A stretch of 32,998 nucleotides of DNA from Chloroflexota bacterium (GCA_011523515.1 WTGO01000028.1:1-32998); one strand, 5' to 3'. Shown: positions 6,256 through 16,510, counted from the stretch's first letter. Notes: generated by a model not told the origin, from the letters alone. A program made the numbers and translations.

Positions 6256-7719
6256 GTGACCGAGGCATTATTCGCCGACTTTGACGCGGCGACCACCGAC
6301 GATTGGGTCGAGGCGGCGCGCATTTCCCTGCGCGGCAAATCGCTGGAGAGCCTGATCGCCCGCAGCTACGAAGGCATCGACATTCAGCCCCTGCCCCATG
6401 CCGACAGCGCTGTCGCGTCTTCAGCCGCTGATAGTTTGCCCGGTCAATACCCCTACCTGCATGGAACTGGCGGTCGCGCCCGGCCCTGGCTGATCGCCAA
6501 CGAGATTGATCTCGCCGACCCCGACGACTTCAATGCCGCGCTGAAGATCGCGCTGGCGAACGGGCAGACGGCGATCGCGATTGGCGACAGTCCGCGACTT
6601 GACCATGCCGACGATCTTCGGACGGCGCTGGCGGATATCGACCTGTCCCGATTTCCGATTTTCGTTCGAGACGGTGGACGCGCGCCCGCTATATTTCGGC
6701 GGCTGCGGGAGGCGCTCAGCGAGCGCGACTTGCGGCGGCTGCGCGGCTGCGTCGGTTACGACCCGCTGAGTGCAGCGGCTCGCAGTGGCGGCTTGCCCGC
6801 CGACGCCTTTGATGCGCTCGCGGCTCACGTACGGGGCGTAGACGCGCTCTCGCCGCAGCTGGGCAGCATCGCTGTGGATACCGGCGTCTACCACGAAGCC
6901 GGCGCAAACGCGGTGCAGGAGCTGGCGATTGCGCTGGCGACGGGCGTGGCCTGTCTGCGCGAGTTGGGTGGCCGCGACGTAGAGGCCGAGCGCGGCGCAA
7001 GCAAGATGCATGTTTCGCTGGGCATCGGCGAGAATTTCTTCATGGCCATGGCCAAATTCCGCGCCATCAAGTCGCTCTGGGCGCAGATGCTGCGGGCTTT
7101 TGACGTCTCCGCGGAGGCGTGGCCGGTGCGGCTGCATGCGCGCGGCGGCTTGCGCAACAAGACTCAGCGCGACCCGCATGTCAATCTGCTGCGGCTGACC
7201 AGCGAGGCGCTGGCGGCGGCATTGGGCGGCGTCGACAGCATCGGCCTGCCCGCCTTTGACGCGCCGCTGGGGACGAGCGATGCCTTTTCGCGTCGTCTCT
7301 CGCGCAATTTGCTGCTGATTACCCAAGAAGAAGCGCAGTTGACGCGGCTGATCGATCCGGCCGGCGGCGCCTGGCATATCGAGACGCTGACCGATGAGCT
7401 GGCGCGCCGGGTCTGGACGCGTTTCCAGGACATTGAAGCGGAGGGCGGCATGCTGGCGGCGCTGCAATCAGGCAGCATGCAGGCGGAAATCGCGGCCATA
7501 GCTGAGCGGCGTCAACACGACCTGGCGACCGGCGACAAGATCCTGGTCGGGGCTAACGCCTACGTCAACGAAGCGGAATCCTTGCCGGCGGCGGGGAAGC
7601 CGGAACCTTCAGTCAGCGGCGCGGCGGACCACAGCGTGATCTATATTGAACCGCTGCAGCCGCTGCGCTTGGCGGACGCCTTCGAAATATCGCAGTCAAA
7701 ATCGGGGGCGGAGACATGA
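6256..7719 (+). CDS. mutA: methylmalonyl-CoA mutase small subunit
   Basis: The 487-residue non-catalytic partner of the mutase heterodimer. It resembles the TIM-barrel half of MutB (for example [22 protein letters not shown] and [15 protein letters not shown] segments) but lacks the C-terminal cobalamin-binding domain and its DxHxxG motif, as expected for MutA. The chosen start is a GTG at 6256 with only a weak ribosome site; no ATG nearby gives a better N-terminus. It overlaps mutB by four bases (ATGA, 7716-7719), so the subunits are probably made in equal amounts by coupled translation. Together they interconvert methylmalonyl-CoA and succinyl-CoA, in propionate or branched-chain amino acid breakdown or in carbon assimilation. 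Confidence 0.9.
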   Translation: MTEALFADFDAATTDDWVEAARISLRGKSLESLIARSYEGIDIQPLPHADSAVASSAADSLPGQYPYLHGTGGRARPWLIANEIDLADPDDFNAALKIALANGQTAIAIGDSPRLDHADDLRTALADIDLSRFPIFVRDGGRAPAIFRRLREALSERDLRRLRGCVGYDPLSAAARSGGLPADAFDALAAHVRGVDALSPQLGSIAVDTGVYHEAGANAVQELAIALATGVACLRELGGRDVEAERGASKMHVSLGIGENFFMAMAKFRAIKSLWAQMLRAFDVSAEAWPVRLHARGGLRNKTQRDPHVNLLRLTSEALAAALGGVDSIGLPAFDAPLGTSDAFSRRLSRNLLLITQEEAQLTRLIDPAGGAWHIETLTDELARRVWTRFQDIEAEGGMLAALQSGSMQAEIAAIAERRQHDLATGDKILVGANAYVNEAESLPAAGKPEPSVSGAADHSVIYIEPLQPLRLADAFEISQSKSGAET

Positions 7720-9860
7720 CCGCGAACCCCGATTTCAGCAAGATCAATTACGACCCGACCTTCAAGGCAGCCGAGCCTGCGGCAGCGTCCGCCGAGGACC
7801 TCTGGCGGACGCTGGAACAAATTGACATCAAGGCGTTGCATACCGCAGCCGACCTGGAAGACGTCGAGCACCTTGGTTTTGTCGCCGGCATCCCGCCCTA
7901 CTTGCGCGGACCCTACCCCACCATGTACGCCGCCCGTCCCTGGACAATTCGGCAATACGCCGGCTACTCCACCGCCGAAGAGAGCAACGCCTTCTACCGT
8001 CGCAATCTGGCCGCCGGGCAGAAGGGCCTGTCAGTAGCTTTCGACCTGGCCACCCACCGCGGCTACGACTCCGATCATCCGCGGGTCGTCGGCGATGTGG
8101 GCATGGCGGGCGTGGCCGTGGACAGCGTGCTCGACATGAAGATCCTCTTCGACGGCATCCCGCTGGAGCGGATGTCGGTTTCGATGACCATGAACGGCGC
8201 GGTGCTGCCGGTGCTGGCTTTCTACATCGTCGCCGCCGAAGAGCAGGGCGTAGCGCCCGCGCGGCTGACCGGCACCATTCAGAACGACATCCTCAAAGAA
8301 TATCTGGTGCGCAATACCTATATATACCCGCCGGCGCAGTCCATGCGAATCGTGGCTGATATCTTCGCTTACTGCGCCGCCGAGATGCCCAAGTTCAACA
8401 GCATCAGCATCAGCGGTTACCACCTTCAGGAAGCCGGCGCCACCGCCGATATCGAGCTGGCCTATACCCTGGCGAACGGTCTGCAATATCTGCGCGCGGG
8501 CCTGGCTGCCGGTTTGGACATTGACGCCTTTGCGCCGCGGCTGTCCTTCTTTTGGGGCATCGGCATGAATTATTTCATGGAAATCGCCAAGATGCGGGCG
8601 GCGCGTCTGCTCTGGGCCAAGCTGGTCAAGCAATTCGACCCGCAGTATCCCAAGTCGATGGCGCTGCGCGTCCATTGCCAGACCTCCGGCTGGAGCCTGC
8701 AGCAGAAAGCCCCCTACAACAACGTCATCCGCACCTGCCTGGAAGCGATGGCGGCTGTTCTCGGCGGTACGCAGTCGCTGCATACCAACGCGCTGGACGA
8801 AGCCATCGCCCTGCCCACCGATTTCAGCGCACGCATCGCCCGCAACACGCAGCTATTCTTGCAGCATGAGACCGGCATCACCGATGTGGTCGATCCCTGG
8901 GGCGGCTCCTACCTGGTCGAGCGCCTGACGCATGACTTGGCGCGGCGCGCCTGGGCGCATATGCAGGAGATTGAAGCGCTGGGCGGCATGACCAGAGCGC
9001 TGGAAACCGGCCTGCCCAAGCTGCGTATTGAAGAAGCGGCGGCGCGGCGGCAAGCGCATATCGACAGCGGCGCCGAGACCATCATCGGCGTGAACAAATA
9101 CCCGCCGAGCGAGGAGCAGCCCATCGCCTATCGCGAGGTCGACAATACCGCCGTGCGACGGGCGCAAATTGCCCGCCTGGCAACGCTGCGCGCCGAGCGG
9201 GACGATGAGGCTGCGCGGGCCGCGCTGGATGGGCTGACCGAATGCGCGCGCAGCGGAGACGGCAATCTGCTGGCGCGGGCGGTCGAGGCGGCGCGGGCGC
9301 GGGCGACCAACGGAGAAATCTCGCTGGCGCTGGAGCGGGTTTGGGGACGGCACCAGGCGGTGGCTCAATCCGTGACCGGCGTCTACAGCAGCGAATTCAG
9401 CGACGGCGATGAAGTGGCGGCAGTGCGTGTGTTGACCGACGACTTCGCGCGGCGCGAGGGTCGGCGGCCGCGGCTGATGGTAGCGAAGATGGGCCAAGAC
9501 GGCCACGACCGCGGCGCCAAGGTCATCGCCACCGCCTTCGCGGATCTGGGTTTTGATGTGGACATCGCGCCGCTGTTTCAAACGCCGGACGAGGTGGCGA
9601 AACAAGCGGTGGAGAATGACGTACACGTGGTCGGCATCAGTTCGCTGGCGGCCGGGCACAAGACCCTGCTGCCGCAACTCACTGAGGCACTGGCTGCGCT
9701 GGGGCGCGCCGATATGATGGTGGTCATCGGCGGGGTCATTCCGGCGCAGGACCACGCTTTCCTCTATGAACAAGGCGCCGCGGCGATATTCGGCCCCGGC
9801 ACGGTGATACCGGCCGCAGCGCGCGCTGTGTTGCAGAAGCTGGAGCGGCGATTGCCCTAG
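7716..9860 (+). CDS. mutB: methylmalonyl-CoA mutase large catalytic subunit
   Basis: The 714-residue adenosylcobalamin-dependent mutase converting (R)-methylmalonyl-CoA to succinyl-CoA. The N-terminal barrel carries [13 protein letters not shown] and the following [17 protein letters not shown] block, diagnostic of this enzyme. The C-terminal cobalamin domain begins near residue 583 and has Asp595-Gly-His597-x-x-Gly600, in which His597 is the lower cobalt ligand. The signatures favour methylmalonyl-CoA mutase over isobutyryl- or ethylmalonyl-CoA mutases. The gene ends tail to tail with the GYD-domain gene, sharing the bases CTAG (9857-9860). Methylmalonyl-CoA epimerase and propionyl-CoA carboxylase are not in the window. 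Confidence 0.97.
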   Translation: MTANPDFSKINYDPTFKAAEPAAASAEDLWRTLEQIDIKALHTAADLEDVEHLGFVAGIPPYLRGPYPTMYAARPWTIRQYAGYSTAEESNAFYRRNLAAGQKGLSVAFDLATHRGYDSDHPRVVGDVGMAGVAVDSVLDMKILFDGIPLERMSVSMTMNGAVLPVLAFYIVAAEEQGVAPARLTGTIQNDILKEYLVRNTYIYPPAQSMRIVADIFAYCAAEMPKFNSISISGYHLQEAGATADIELAYTLANGLQYLRAGLAAGLDIDAFAPRLSFFWGIGMNYFMEIAKMRAARLLWAKLVKQFDPQYPKSMALRVHCQTSGWSLQQKAPYNNVIRTCLEAMAAVLGGTQSLHTNALDEAIALPTDFSARIARNTQLFLQHETGITDVVDPWGGSYLVERLTHDLARRAWAHMQEIEALGGMTRALETGLPKLRIEEAAARRQAHIDSGAETIIGVNKYPPSEEQPIAYREVDNTAVRRAQIARLATLRAERDDEAARAALDGLTECARSGDGNLLARAVEAARARATNGEISLALERVWGRHQAVAQSVTGVYSSEFSDGDEVAAVRVLTDDFARREGRRPRLMVAKMGQDGHDRGAKVIATAFADLGFDVDIAPLFQTPDEVAKQAVENDVHVVGISSLAAGHKTLLPQLTEALAALGRADMMVVIGGVIPAQDHAFLYEQGAAAIFGPGTVIPAAARAVLQKLERRLP

Positions 9861-10171
9861 CCGTCGGCCTGCGCGTTGGCTTGGCCCAGCGCGGCCAGAC
9901 CCTCGTCGGTCGAGAGCAGCACTGTCGTTTTGCCGGCGGAAAAGTGACCACCCGAGGTGGTCGACAGCACAAAGGCCGCCATGGTTGCGTTGTCCGGCAT
10001 CTCCAGCAGCTTGACCATGTCGTATTCGCCGAAAGTCAGCCAGGTGCCGATTGTGTTTCCGCCGAAGGCCGCCACCTTGGCATCCAGAGCCTCCAGGTGG
10101 AGCGTCTTCTGCTCAATTTGCTCCGCCCAGCAGGCCGCGGTGAAACCGGCTTGAAATAGATAGAGTCCCAT
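9857..10171 (-). CDS. GYD-domain protein
   Basis: A 104-residue cytosolic protein resembling the GYD family of small proteins of unknown biochemical role. The start at 10171 ([11 protein letters not shown]) is chosen over an upstream extension because it has an AAGGA ribosome site about nine bases upstream and because the extension reads as non-conserved sequence. The segments [21 protein letters not shown] (about 36-56) and the later GGHFSAGKT resemble the conserved core, with GEYD replacing the usual G-x-Y-D. It lies on the opposite strand between mutB and meaB, so it interrupts the mutase cluster. Whether it acts in mutase maintenance is unknown. It converges on mutB with a four-base overlap. 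Confidence 0.75.
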   Translation of the reverse strand: MGLYLFQAGFTAACWAEQIEQKTLHLEALDAKVAAFGGNTIGTWLTFGEYDMVKLLEMPDNATMAAFVLSTTSGGHFSAGKTTVLLSTDEGLAALGQANAQADG

Positions 10172-10216
10172 AATCGCATCCTTTCGCAGATTCGCTTGAT
10201 GCCTACGCATACCGGT

Positions 10217-10273
10217 CCCGGCGCGAGGCCGGGGCTGTGCTGCTCGTGACAAATCGAGTCTATACGGTATGAT
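10217..10273. promoter_or_regulatory. divergent promoter region of GYD gene and meaB, with hairpin
   Basis: The 131-base gap between the two divergent genes contains a six-base-pair GC hairpin (CCCGGC/GCCGGG, 10217-10233). It also has AT-richer promoter-like hexamers towards meaB: TGACAA at 10247 and TATGAT at 10268. The 15-base spacer is short for a sigma70 promoter, so this is tentative. Confidence 0.25.
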
Positions 10274-10302
10274 GAACGAAAGCAATCATCCGGCGAGCGG
10301 CC

Positions 10303-11301
10303 ATGCCCGTAGACAGCAGCAAACGACCACTCAATGTGCCTGAGCTGGCGCGCGGCCTGCTGGCGGGCGAACGCGCCGCCTTGGCTCGCGCCATCACGCT
10401 GGTCGAGAGCTCCACACCGCGGCATCGGGACATGGCGCAGGCGCTGCTGGCTCAACTGATGCCGCACAGCGGGAAGTCGGTTCGCATCGGCATCACGGGC
10501 GTGCCGGGCGCCGGCAAAAGCACCTTCATCGACAGCTTCGGCTGCATGCTCACCGAGCGAGGCAGACGCGTCGCCGTGCTGGCCATCGACCCCAGCAGCA
10601 GCTTGAGCGGTGGCAGCATCCTGGGCGACAAGACGCGCATGGAGCGGCTCTCGCGCGATGAGCGGGCTTTCATTCGCCCCTCGCCTACGGGCGGCATCCC
10701 GGGCGGGGTCGCCGGGCGTACGCGCGAAGCCATCTTGCTCTGCGAAGCGGCCGGTTACGATGTCATCCTGGTCGAAACGGTGGGCACCGGTCAGAGCGAA
10801 GTGACGCTGCGCGCGCTGGTCGATTTCTTTTTGCTGCTGCTGATCACCGGCGCCGGCGATGAACTGCAGGGCATCAAAAAAGGCGTCATCGAGATCGCCG
10901 ACGCGCTGGTCATCAACAAGGCGGACGGCGAAAATATCGCCGCGGCCCAGGCGGCGCGCGCCCAATTCAGCCAATCGCTGCGCTTTGTGGCGGACGCGAC
11001 CGCAGGCTGGCGCACGCGCGCCTTCACCGCCTCGGGGCGGAGCGGCGACGGCATCGACAAGATTTGGCGCGCCATCGGCGAATTCGTTGACCAGACCCAA
11101 GCGAGCGGCGTCTTCGCGGAGCGCCGCGCCGCGCAGCAGCGTGATTGGCTGCATGCTGAACTGGAGGCCCAACTGCGCGAGCGCCTGTACGGGAACGCCG
11201 CCATCCAGGCCGCCCTGCCCGAGCTGGAAGCGGCGGTCGTGAAAGGCGAGCTGCCGGCGGCGACCGCGGCCGAGCGATTGCTGCGGCTGTTTCTGAGGTA
11301 G
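10303..11301 (+). CDS. meaB: methylmalonyl-CoA mutase chaperone GTPase MeaB (ArgK)
   Basis: A 332-residue G3E-type P-loop GTPase that protects and reactivates methylmalonyl-CoA mutase and gates adenosylcobalamin loading. It has Walker A GVPGAGKST (66-74), the DPSSSLSGGSILGDKTRM switch region (96-113), the Walker B-like VETVGTGQSE (157-166), the GAGDELQGIKKG motif (183-194) and the guanine-specificity NKAD (205-208). All match MeaB/ArgK rather than HypB or UreG. The start ATG follows GGCGAGCGG. It is separated from mutAB by the convergent GYD gene and has its own upstream region, so it may be transcribed separately from mutAB although functionally linked. Confidence 0.95.
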   Translation: MPVDSSKRPLNVPELARGLLAGERAALARAITLVESSTPRHRDMAQALLAQLMPHSGKSVRIGITGVPGAGKSTFIDSFGCMLTERGRRVAVLAIDPSSSLSGGSILGDKTRMERLSRDERAFIRPSPTGGIPGGVAGRTREAILLCEAAGYDVILVETVGTGQSEVTLRALVDFFLLLLITGAGDELQGIKKGVIEIADALVINKADGENIAAAQAARAQFSQSLRFVADATAGWRTRAFTASGRSGDGIDKIWRAIGEFVDQTQASGVFAERRAAQQRDWLHAELEAQLRERLYGNAAIQAALPELEAAVVKGELPAATAAERLLRLFLR

Positions 11302-11326
11302 AGGTTTAGCAACTATGCGGTCGTTT

Positions 11327-11473
11327 GCCACCGAGGGCACAGATAAGTTTTAGGGCACAGAGAATCTTATATCGTTTCCACCGACGGGCGACTCCTGGCG
11401 CGAGCTTTCGCCCCCGTACTGTACCTGAATTTTTGACTCGGTGTACATGTTTTGACTCTGTGTACTCGGTGGC
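11327..11473. repeat. degenerate CACAGAG-type repeat in inverted composite
   Basis: The 312-base gap between meaB and the YbjQ gene holds two related arms in opposite orientation. The left arm (11327-11366) starts GCCACCGAGGGCACAGA. The reverse complement of the right arm (11435-11473) starts GCCACCGAGTACACAGAG. Both are diverged relatives of the 29-bp repeat found elsewhere in the window. I see no gene in this gap. Confidence 0.55.
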
Positions 11474-11613
11474 TGTTCACGTGACTTGCCCGGTCGTGCT
11501 AAGAGCGCAAAGAAATTAGAGAATTCCGACAAGCCGGCGATGCCTGCCGCTGGCGCTAGCCACAGCGCCGCTCTGCCAGTACAATACGGCGCGCGATTAA
11601 CGAGAGGCAAGCA

Positions 11614-11955
11614 ATGGAAAGCAAGGTGAAGCGAATGATCACAACCACAACGCCAACAGTCGAGGGCTACGCGGTCGAGGGCTATCTGGGCATCGTCAGC
11701 GGCGAGGCCGTCATGGGCGCCAATATGTTCAAAGATATGTTCGCCGGCATCCGCGATATCGTGGGCGGGCGTTCCGGCGCTTACGAAGAGGAGCTGCGCA
11801 AGGCCAAAGAACTGGCCATCCAGGAGATGCAGGACAACGCGCGCAACTTGGGCGCCAACGCGATTCTGAGCGTCGACCTGGATTATGAGACCATCGGCGC
11901 CAATGGCAGCATGCTGATGGTCTCGGCCAGCGGGACAGCGGTGCGGATCAGCTAG
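11614..11955 (+). CDS. YbjQ/UPF0145-family protein
   Basis: A 113-residue protein of the YbjQ (UPF0145) family, small proteins that form pentamers and whose role is not settled (heavy-metal binding has been suggested). Characteristic segments are [17 protein letters not shown] (about 19-35), a central helix [15 protein letters not shown] and [13 protein letters not shown] (about 82-94). The start has a GAGAGG ribosome site. It ends convergently with glpD; the two coding regions overlap by eight bases at their 3' ends. No signal peptide or membrane segment is seen, so it is probably cytosolic. The neighbours give no clue to function. Confidence 0.82.
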   Translation: MESKVKRMITTTTPTVEGYAVEGYLGIVSGEAVMGANMFKDMFAGIRDIVGGRSGAYEEELRKAKELAIQEMQDNARNLGANAILSVDLDYETIGANGSMLMVSASGTAVRIS

Positions 11956-13651
11956 CCGCCCCAAGCTCCACCCGGTGTTTGACACGCAGCAATTCAAGCG
12001 CCCGCTGAATCTCGGCCGCTTTGCGTTCATCGGACCAGCAGAGGGTTTTCGCGCAGAGAGCCGCCAGCTCACCCAGCAGCGCGGGCGTGACTTCGCCGAG
12101 CATGGCCATCAGCGTACGGCGCAGCAGCAGGTCGTCCAGCCTCGCCACCTGCTCATGCTCCAGCATAAATTCGATCTCGCGCCGGCTGTAGGCGGGGTGC
12201 GCCGACAGCGCCTCGTCACTCGCTTGCGCGATGAAAAGGGCGACCGCTTCCGCTCTTGTGCCGTAACGCTCAAATAGCTCTGACAAGCGCTCCAGCGGCA
12301 GCGCGCAGCGCGCCTGCAAATCCCGCAGCCATTGCTCACGAGCGGCGTCGTCGCGCGGGTAGGCGCGTCCGCCGCCGATGCTGAGGTCGCGGGTATGCGC
12401 TTGACGTCCCAGGCCGAGATCGTCCAGCACGATATCCGCCGCCCCCTCGGCGAAGGCGCGAAAAGTGGTCCATTTGCCGCCGATCAGCGAGTGAATCGGG
12501 TAGGCGCGCCGGGAGTCTGCCGGCAGGCTGCGTATGCTGTGGTCGCGGCTGATTTGTCCGGTGGCGCTGCCCTCGCTAAACGGCAGCGGACGCACAGCGG
12601 AGAAGCTGAAGACGATCTGCGAGCGCCGCGGCTGGATGCCCGGAAAGACTTTGCCGACCATAGCCAGCAGGTAGTCGATTTCGGCGTCCGTGGTCACCGC
12701 CTCATCGGGATCGTCGAGGCGGATATCGGTGGTGCCGATCATGACGCGGTTGAAATACGGCAGAATCAAAACGATGCGGCCGTCGTCGTTCTCGAAGAAA
12801 ATCTCGCTTTCACGCGCCGCGGCGAGCAATTCGGGGTGGTCGAGGATGAGATGCGAGCCTTTGGTTCCGCCGATGAAGCGCTGTTCGCCGCGTCCCAAGC
12901 CGCTGTTCACAGAGTCGATCCAGGGCCCGGCCGCGTTCACCACCACTTGCGGTAGCACGCGGAATTCCTCGCCGCTCAATTCATCGCGCAGGGTGACACT
13001 GTCTTTGTCGCCGGCGCTGGCGCTGACGTAGTTGAGCGGGCGCGCCCCCTTATGGCTGGCGGCGGCATCCAGCGCCATCTCCAGGCAGATGCGCTCCGGA
13101 TAGGGCATCCAGGCGTCGTAATAGCTGGCCGCGCAGACGATGGCCGGATTCAGCTGCGGGTATTCGCGCAGGGCGGCTTCGCGCAGGCGAAATTCGTGCC
13201 GGGGCATCTGGCGGCCCGCCCGAACGAGGAAGTCGTAAAAGGTCAAACCGAGTTTGATGACCAGGGCGCCGCGTTCGCCGGGACGGTCGAGCAGGTTGAG
13301 GAACTTCAGCGGCGCGTTTAACAAGCCGGAGAACCAGCGGAAGACCGGGATGGTCGTGCGCAGCGGTTTGGCGTAGTGCGGCGCGTTTTGCAGCATGCGG
13401 TCGCGCTCGTGCAGGGCCTCGTTGACCAGGCGGAATTCGCCGTTTTCCAGGTAACGGATGCCGCCGTGCAGCATGTGGGATGAGCCGGCGCTGGTCCCGC
13501 CGCCAAAATCGCCGCGCTCCACCAGCAGCGCGTCAACGCCGTTCAGCGCCAGATCGCGCAAGAGGCCGATGCCGTTTACGCCGCCGCCGATGATCAAGAC
13601 GGAGACATCGGGGTTGGCCAGAATAGTTTGCAGGCAGTCTCGCCGGTTCAT
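11948..13651 (-). CDS. glpD: glycerol-3-phosphate dehydrogenase, FAD-dependent
   Basis: Oxidises sn-glycerol 3-phosphate to dihydroxyacetone phosphate and passes electrons to quinone at the inner face of the membrane. From the ATG at 13651 it is 567 residues, typical for GlpD. It has the FAD Rossmann motif [11 protein letters not shown] near residue 18, the family segments [20 protein letters not shown] and RYLENGEF, and a C-terminal DAO_C-type helical domain. A TTG twelve codons further upstream is possible, but a promoter-like TAGAAT lies just upstream of that TTG, which favours the ATG. It is downstream of gpmI on the same strand, 78 bases away. No glycerol kinase or facilitator gene is in the window. 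Confidence 0.93.
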   Translation of the reverse strand: MNRRDCLQTILANPDVSVLIIGGGVNGIGLLRDLALNGVDALLVERGDFGGGTSAGSSHMLHGGIRYLENGEFRLVNEALHERDRMLQNAPHYAKPLRTTIPVFRWFSGLLNAPLKFLNLLDRPGERGALVIKLGLTFYDFLVRAGRQMPRHEFRLREAALREYPQLNPAIVCAASYYDAWMPYPERICLEMALDAAASHKGARPLNYVSASAGDKDSVTLRDELSGEEFRVLPQVVVNAAGPWIDSVNSGLGRGEQRFIGGTKGSHLILDHPELLAAARESEIFFENDDGRIVLILPYFNRVMIGTTDIRLDDPDEAVTTDAEIDYLLAMVGKVFPGIQPRRSQIVFSFSAVRPLPFSEGSATGQISRDHSIRSLPADSRRAYPIHSLIGGKWTTFRAFAEGAADIVLDDLGLGRQAHTRDLSIGGGRAYPRDDAAREQWLRDLQARCALPLERLSELFERYGTRAEAVALFIAQASDEALSAHPAYSRREIEFMLEHEQVARLDDLLLRRTLMAMLGEVTPALLGELAALCAKTLCWSDERKAAEIQRALELLRVKHRVELGAAS

Positions 13652-13729
13652 CAAACAACCACGCGCAGTACCAGTCGAAGCGCTCAAATTATTCTAACAT
13701 GCCGCGATGGCGGCAAATCAATCGTTCAT

Positions 13730-15274
13730 TTACGATTGCCGCGCCGCCCGAATCAAACTGCTGCCGGTCATCTCCGGCGGCTGATCAACCCCCATTAAGT
13801 CCAGCACAGTCGGCGCGACATCGGCCAAGCGGCCCCAGCTGTGCAAGTCGTAGCGATTGTCGGCGTCGATCACAAATAGTGAGACCGGGCCGACCGTGTG
13901 ATAAGTATGCGGCTCGCCAGTGACAGTGTCGATCATGCGCTCGCAGTTGCCGTGATCGGCCGTGACGATGGCGACGCCCCCCTGATTCACGACCGCCTCG
14001 ACCAGACGCCCGGCGCAGTCGTCGACGGTCGCAACCGCCTGGACAGCCGCCGCAAGCGAGCCGGTATGCCCGACCATATCCGGATTGGCGAAGTTGACCA
14101 GCAGGAAATCATCGTCGCGCGTGCGCAAGCGCGTCAGCGCCGCCTCGGTCAATTCGCGCGCGCTCATCTGCGGCTGCAAGTCGTAGGTCGCCACCTTTGG
14201 CGAGGGTACAATATGGCGCGTTTCGCCGGGGAAGGGCGCCTCGTTGCGGCCGTTAAAGAAGAAGGTCACATGCGGGTACTTCTCGGTCTCGGCTGTGTGA
14301 TACTGCGTCATGCCTGCGCGGCTAAGCGTCTCCGCCAGCGTGTTGCGCAGCAACTCAACCGGGAAGAGCACATCGTCGGTCAAGCCCTGCATATACTCGG
14401 TCATGGTGACCAGGCGCAGGTCATCAATTCGCGGGAAGTCGGCCGCGCCGGCAATATCGCGCTTGGCGAAGACTTGCGACAGTTGACGCATGCGGTCAGC
14501 GCGGAAGTTGAAGCAGAGCAAGACATCGCCGGGGACGATGCCCATGCCCTCGCCCTGCCCGACGACTGTGGGCGGAATGAATTCGTCCGTCACATCCTGG
14601 TCGTATGAGGCTTGAATGGCGCTCAAGGCATCGGGCGCGTGGTTTTGGCTGCGGCGGAAGGCCATGGCGTCGAAGGCTTGCCGCGTGCGCTCCCAGCGTT
14701 GGTCGCGGTCCATGGCGTAGTAGCGGCCGCTGACCGTCGCCACGCGTCCGCAGCCCAGCTCGGCGATCTTGTCCAGCAGCTCGGCGCAGAACTTGACGCC
14801 TTCCCGCGTGGGCGTGTCGCGCCCGTCGGTGATTAGATGCAGCAGCGGGTCGATGTCGTTTTGGCGCGCGATATCCAGCAAGGCGTAGAGATGGTCGGAG
14901 TGGCTATGTACGCCGCCGCTGCCGAGCAAGCCGATCAGGTGCAGGCGTTTGTCCGCCGCCTTGAGGTACGCCATAGCTCGTTGCAGCGCGGGGTTTTCGG
15001 CCAGGACGCCCACAGCGATAGCCTGGGCGATGCGGGAGATGTCCTGGTAGACGATGCGGCCGGCGCCCAGGTTCAAGTGCCCGACTTCGGAATTGCCCAT
15101 CTGGCCCGGCGTCAAACCGACATGCTCGCCCGAGGTATGCACGATGGCGCGTTCGCGTGTCTGTAGCCAGCGGTCGAAGTTGGGCGTGTCGGCCAGGGCG
15201 ACGGCGTTGCCCGCTTGCGCCGCGCGAATTCCCCAGCCATCCAGGATGATCAGGAGAAGCGGATTTTCTGCCAT
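13730..15274 (-). CDS. gpmI: 2,3-bisphosphoglycerate-independent phosphoglycerate mutase
   Basis: A 514-residue cytosolic glycolytic enzyme interconverting 3- and 2-phosphoglycerate through a phosphoserine intermediate with two metal ions. It belongs to the alkaline-phosphatase superfamily. Visible signatures are the metal ligand Asp12 in ILDGWG, catalytic Ser62 in MGNSEVGH (59-66), the phosphatase-domain segments HSHSDHLYAL and DGRDTP, and the C-terminal metal site VTADHGNCERM. Length and motifs are canonical, with no missing residues. It is followed by glpD on the same strand, a combination that links triose-phosphate entry to lower glycolysis. Confidence 0.97.
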   Translation of the reverse strand: MAENPLLLIILDGWGIRAAQAGNAVALADTPNFDRWLQTRERAIVHTSGEHVGLTPGQMGNSEVGHLNLGAGRIVYQDISRIAQAIAVGVLAENPALQRAMAYLKAADKRLHLIGLLGSGGVHSHSDHLYALLDIARQNDIDPLLHLITDGRDTPTREGVKFCAELLDKIAELGCGRVATVSGRYYAMDRDQRWERTRQAFDAMAFRRSQNHAPDALSAIQASYDQDVTDEFIPPTVVGQGEGMGIVPGDVLLCFNFRADRMRQLSQVFAKRDIAGAADFPRIDDLRLVTMTEYMQGLTDDVLFPVELLRNTLAETLSRAGMTQYHTAETEKYPHVTFFFNGRNEAPFPGETRHIVPSPKVATYDLQPQMSARELTEAALTRLRTRDDDFLLVNFANPDMVGHTGSLAAAVQAVATVDDCAGRLVEAVVNQGGVAIVTADHGNCERMIDTVTGEPHTYHTVGPVSLFVIDADNRYDLHSWGRLADVAPTVLDLMGVDQPPEMTGSSLIRAARQS

Positions 15275-15325
15275 CGGCTTTCGCTTTCGATTAAGTGGAC
15301 CGTGCTGGACGCGCAGGCGTTTTTT

Positions 15326-16510
15326 TCACCCGATAACCTGAGAGCGTTTGCGTTCCCCGTCCCAACGGATATCCGGGATCAGCACATCAGCATGCGCTTC
15401 AATGCGATCTCTGTTGTCCAACAGGTCGAGCATCATTTGCTTGATCACCGCCTTGATTTCGCGCGTCGGCTGGTAGCCCAGATCGAGCAGGCGCTGCCGA
15501 TCGGGCTGGTAATAGTGCTCTTCCATTTCCGTGCGCGGATTGTCATACTGGCGGATCTCCGTCGTGATGCCGATGTCCGCCGCCACCGCTCGCACCTTAT
15601 GGGCCAGCTCGGTCACCGTGTAGGCATTTTCGAATTGGTTGAAGACCCGATATTCGCCGGGTTCGGGCGGGTTCTCGACCGCCAGGCGCAGGCAGGTCAC
15701 CGAATCGGTCAGTGGCAGAAAGCCGCGTTTCTGCTTGCCCAGCCCAAATAGCGTCAGGGGATGGCCGATGACGGCCTGGCAGCAGAAGCGATTGATGGCT
15801 GTGCCGAAGCACTGGTCAAAGTCGAGCCGGGTGCGCAGGCGCTCATCAGCGCCCATCTCGGCGATTCGCGTGCCGAAGACCACACCCTGCATGATATCGG
15901 TCGCGCGCAAGCCCCAAATCCTGGAAGCGAAATTCGTGTTGTGGGAATCGTGCACCTTGCTCTGGTGATACCAACTGCCGGCTTGCCGCGGGAAAGGCAA
16001 GCGGTCCTTCCGACCGCGGAATTCGACCTCGAAAAAGCCCTCGGGGATGTCGACATTGGGCGTGCCGTATTCGCCCATCGTGCCCAGCTTAACCAGGTGG
16101 GCATCGGGGACGACTTCTTTGATGGCCCAGAGCAGGTTCAGATTGTTCACGACATTGTTCTGCTGGGTCCAGACGCAATGCGCTTGATCAATCATGGAAT
16201 AGGGCGCGGAAGGCATCTGGCCCAGATGCACAACGGCTTCGGGCTGGAACTCCCGGAACAAGTTTTTGACAAAAGCGTAATCGGTCAGGTCGCCGACGCG
16301 AAAGTCGAGCGGTTTGCCGAAGCGTTCTTCAAAGGCGGCCAGGCGGTCTTCGCGGCTGGCGACAGGCTGCGCGCTGACGCCGCCGACCTCGGCCACCCAT
16401 TCGCGCCGCAGCAGCAGATCAGCACCGGCGACTTGATGACCGCGCGCGGATAAATGGATGGCGAGCGGCCAGCCCAAATAGCCGTCAATACCGGCGATGA
16501 ATACGCGCAT
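15326..16510 (-). CDS. sqdB: UDP-sulfoquinovose synthase-like NAD-dependent epimerase
   Basis: A 394-residue extended short-chain dehydrogenase strongly resembling SQD1/SqdB, which makes UDP-sulfoquinovose from UDP-glucose and sulfite for sulfolipid or sulfonated glycans. It starts MRVFIAGIDGYLGWPLA (NAD-binding GxxGYxG). It carries the SqdB-specific segments HLGQMPSAPYSMID, LVKLGTMGEYGTPN (catalytic Thr, Met, Glu), a Tyr-x3-Lys in WYHQSKVHDSHN, and NRTEMEEHYY-like sequence near the C-terminus. The start at 16510 has GGGAG about nine bases upstream; a 29-codon upstream extension is rejected for lack of similarity. No sulfolipid glycosyltransferase (SqdX/SqdC) is adjacent. A divergent MFS gene lies 208 bases away. 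Confidence 0.92.
   Translation of the reverse strand: MRVFIAGIDGYLGWPLAIHLSARGHQVAGADLLLRREWVAEVGGVSAQPVASREDRLAAFEERFGKPLDFRVGDLTDYAFVKNLFREFQPEAVVHLGQMPSAPYSMIDQAHCVWTQQNNVVNNLNLLWAIKEVVPDAHLVKLGTMGEYGTPNVDIPEGFFEVEFRGRKDRLPFPRQAGSWYHQSKVHDSHNTNFASRIWGLRATDIMQGVVFGTRIAEMGADERLRTRLDFDQCFGTAINRFCCQAVIGHPLTLFGLGKQKRGFLPLTDSVTCLRLAVENPPEPGEYRVFNQFENAYTVTELAHKVRAVAADIGITTEIRQYDNPRTEMEEHYYQPDRQRLLDLGYQPTREIKAVIKQMMLDLLDNRDRIEAHADVLIPDIRWDGERKRSQVIG

Noticed and set aside
10036..11340. 434-codon open frame on the minus strand opposite meaB
   Set aside because: It is a high-GC shadow of meaB and the GYD gene. It is rich in Arg, Ala and Gln with no family motifs, while the plus strand encodes a canonical MeaB.
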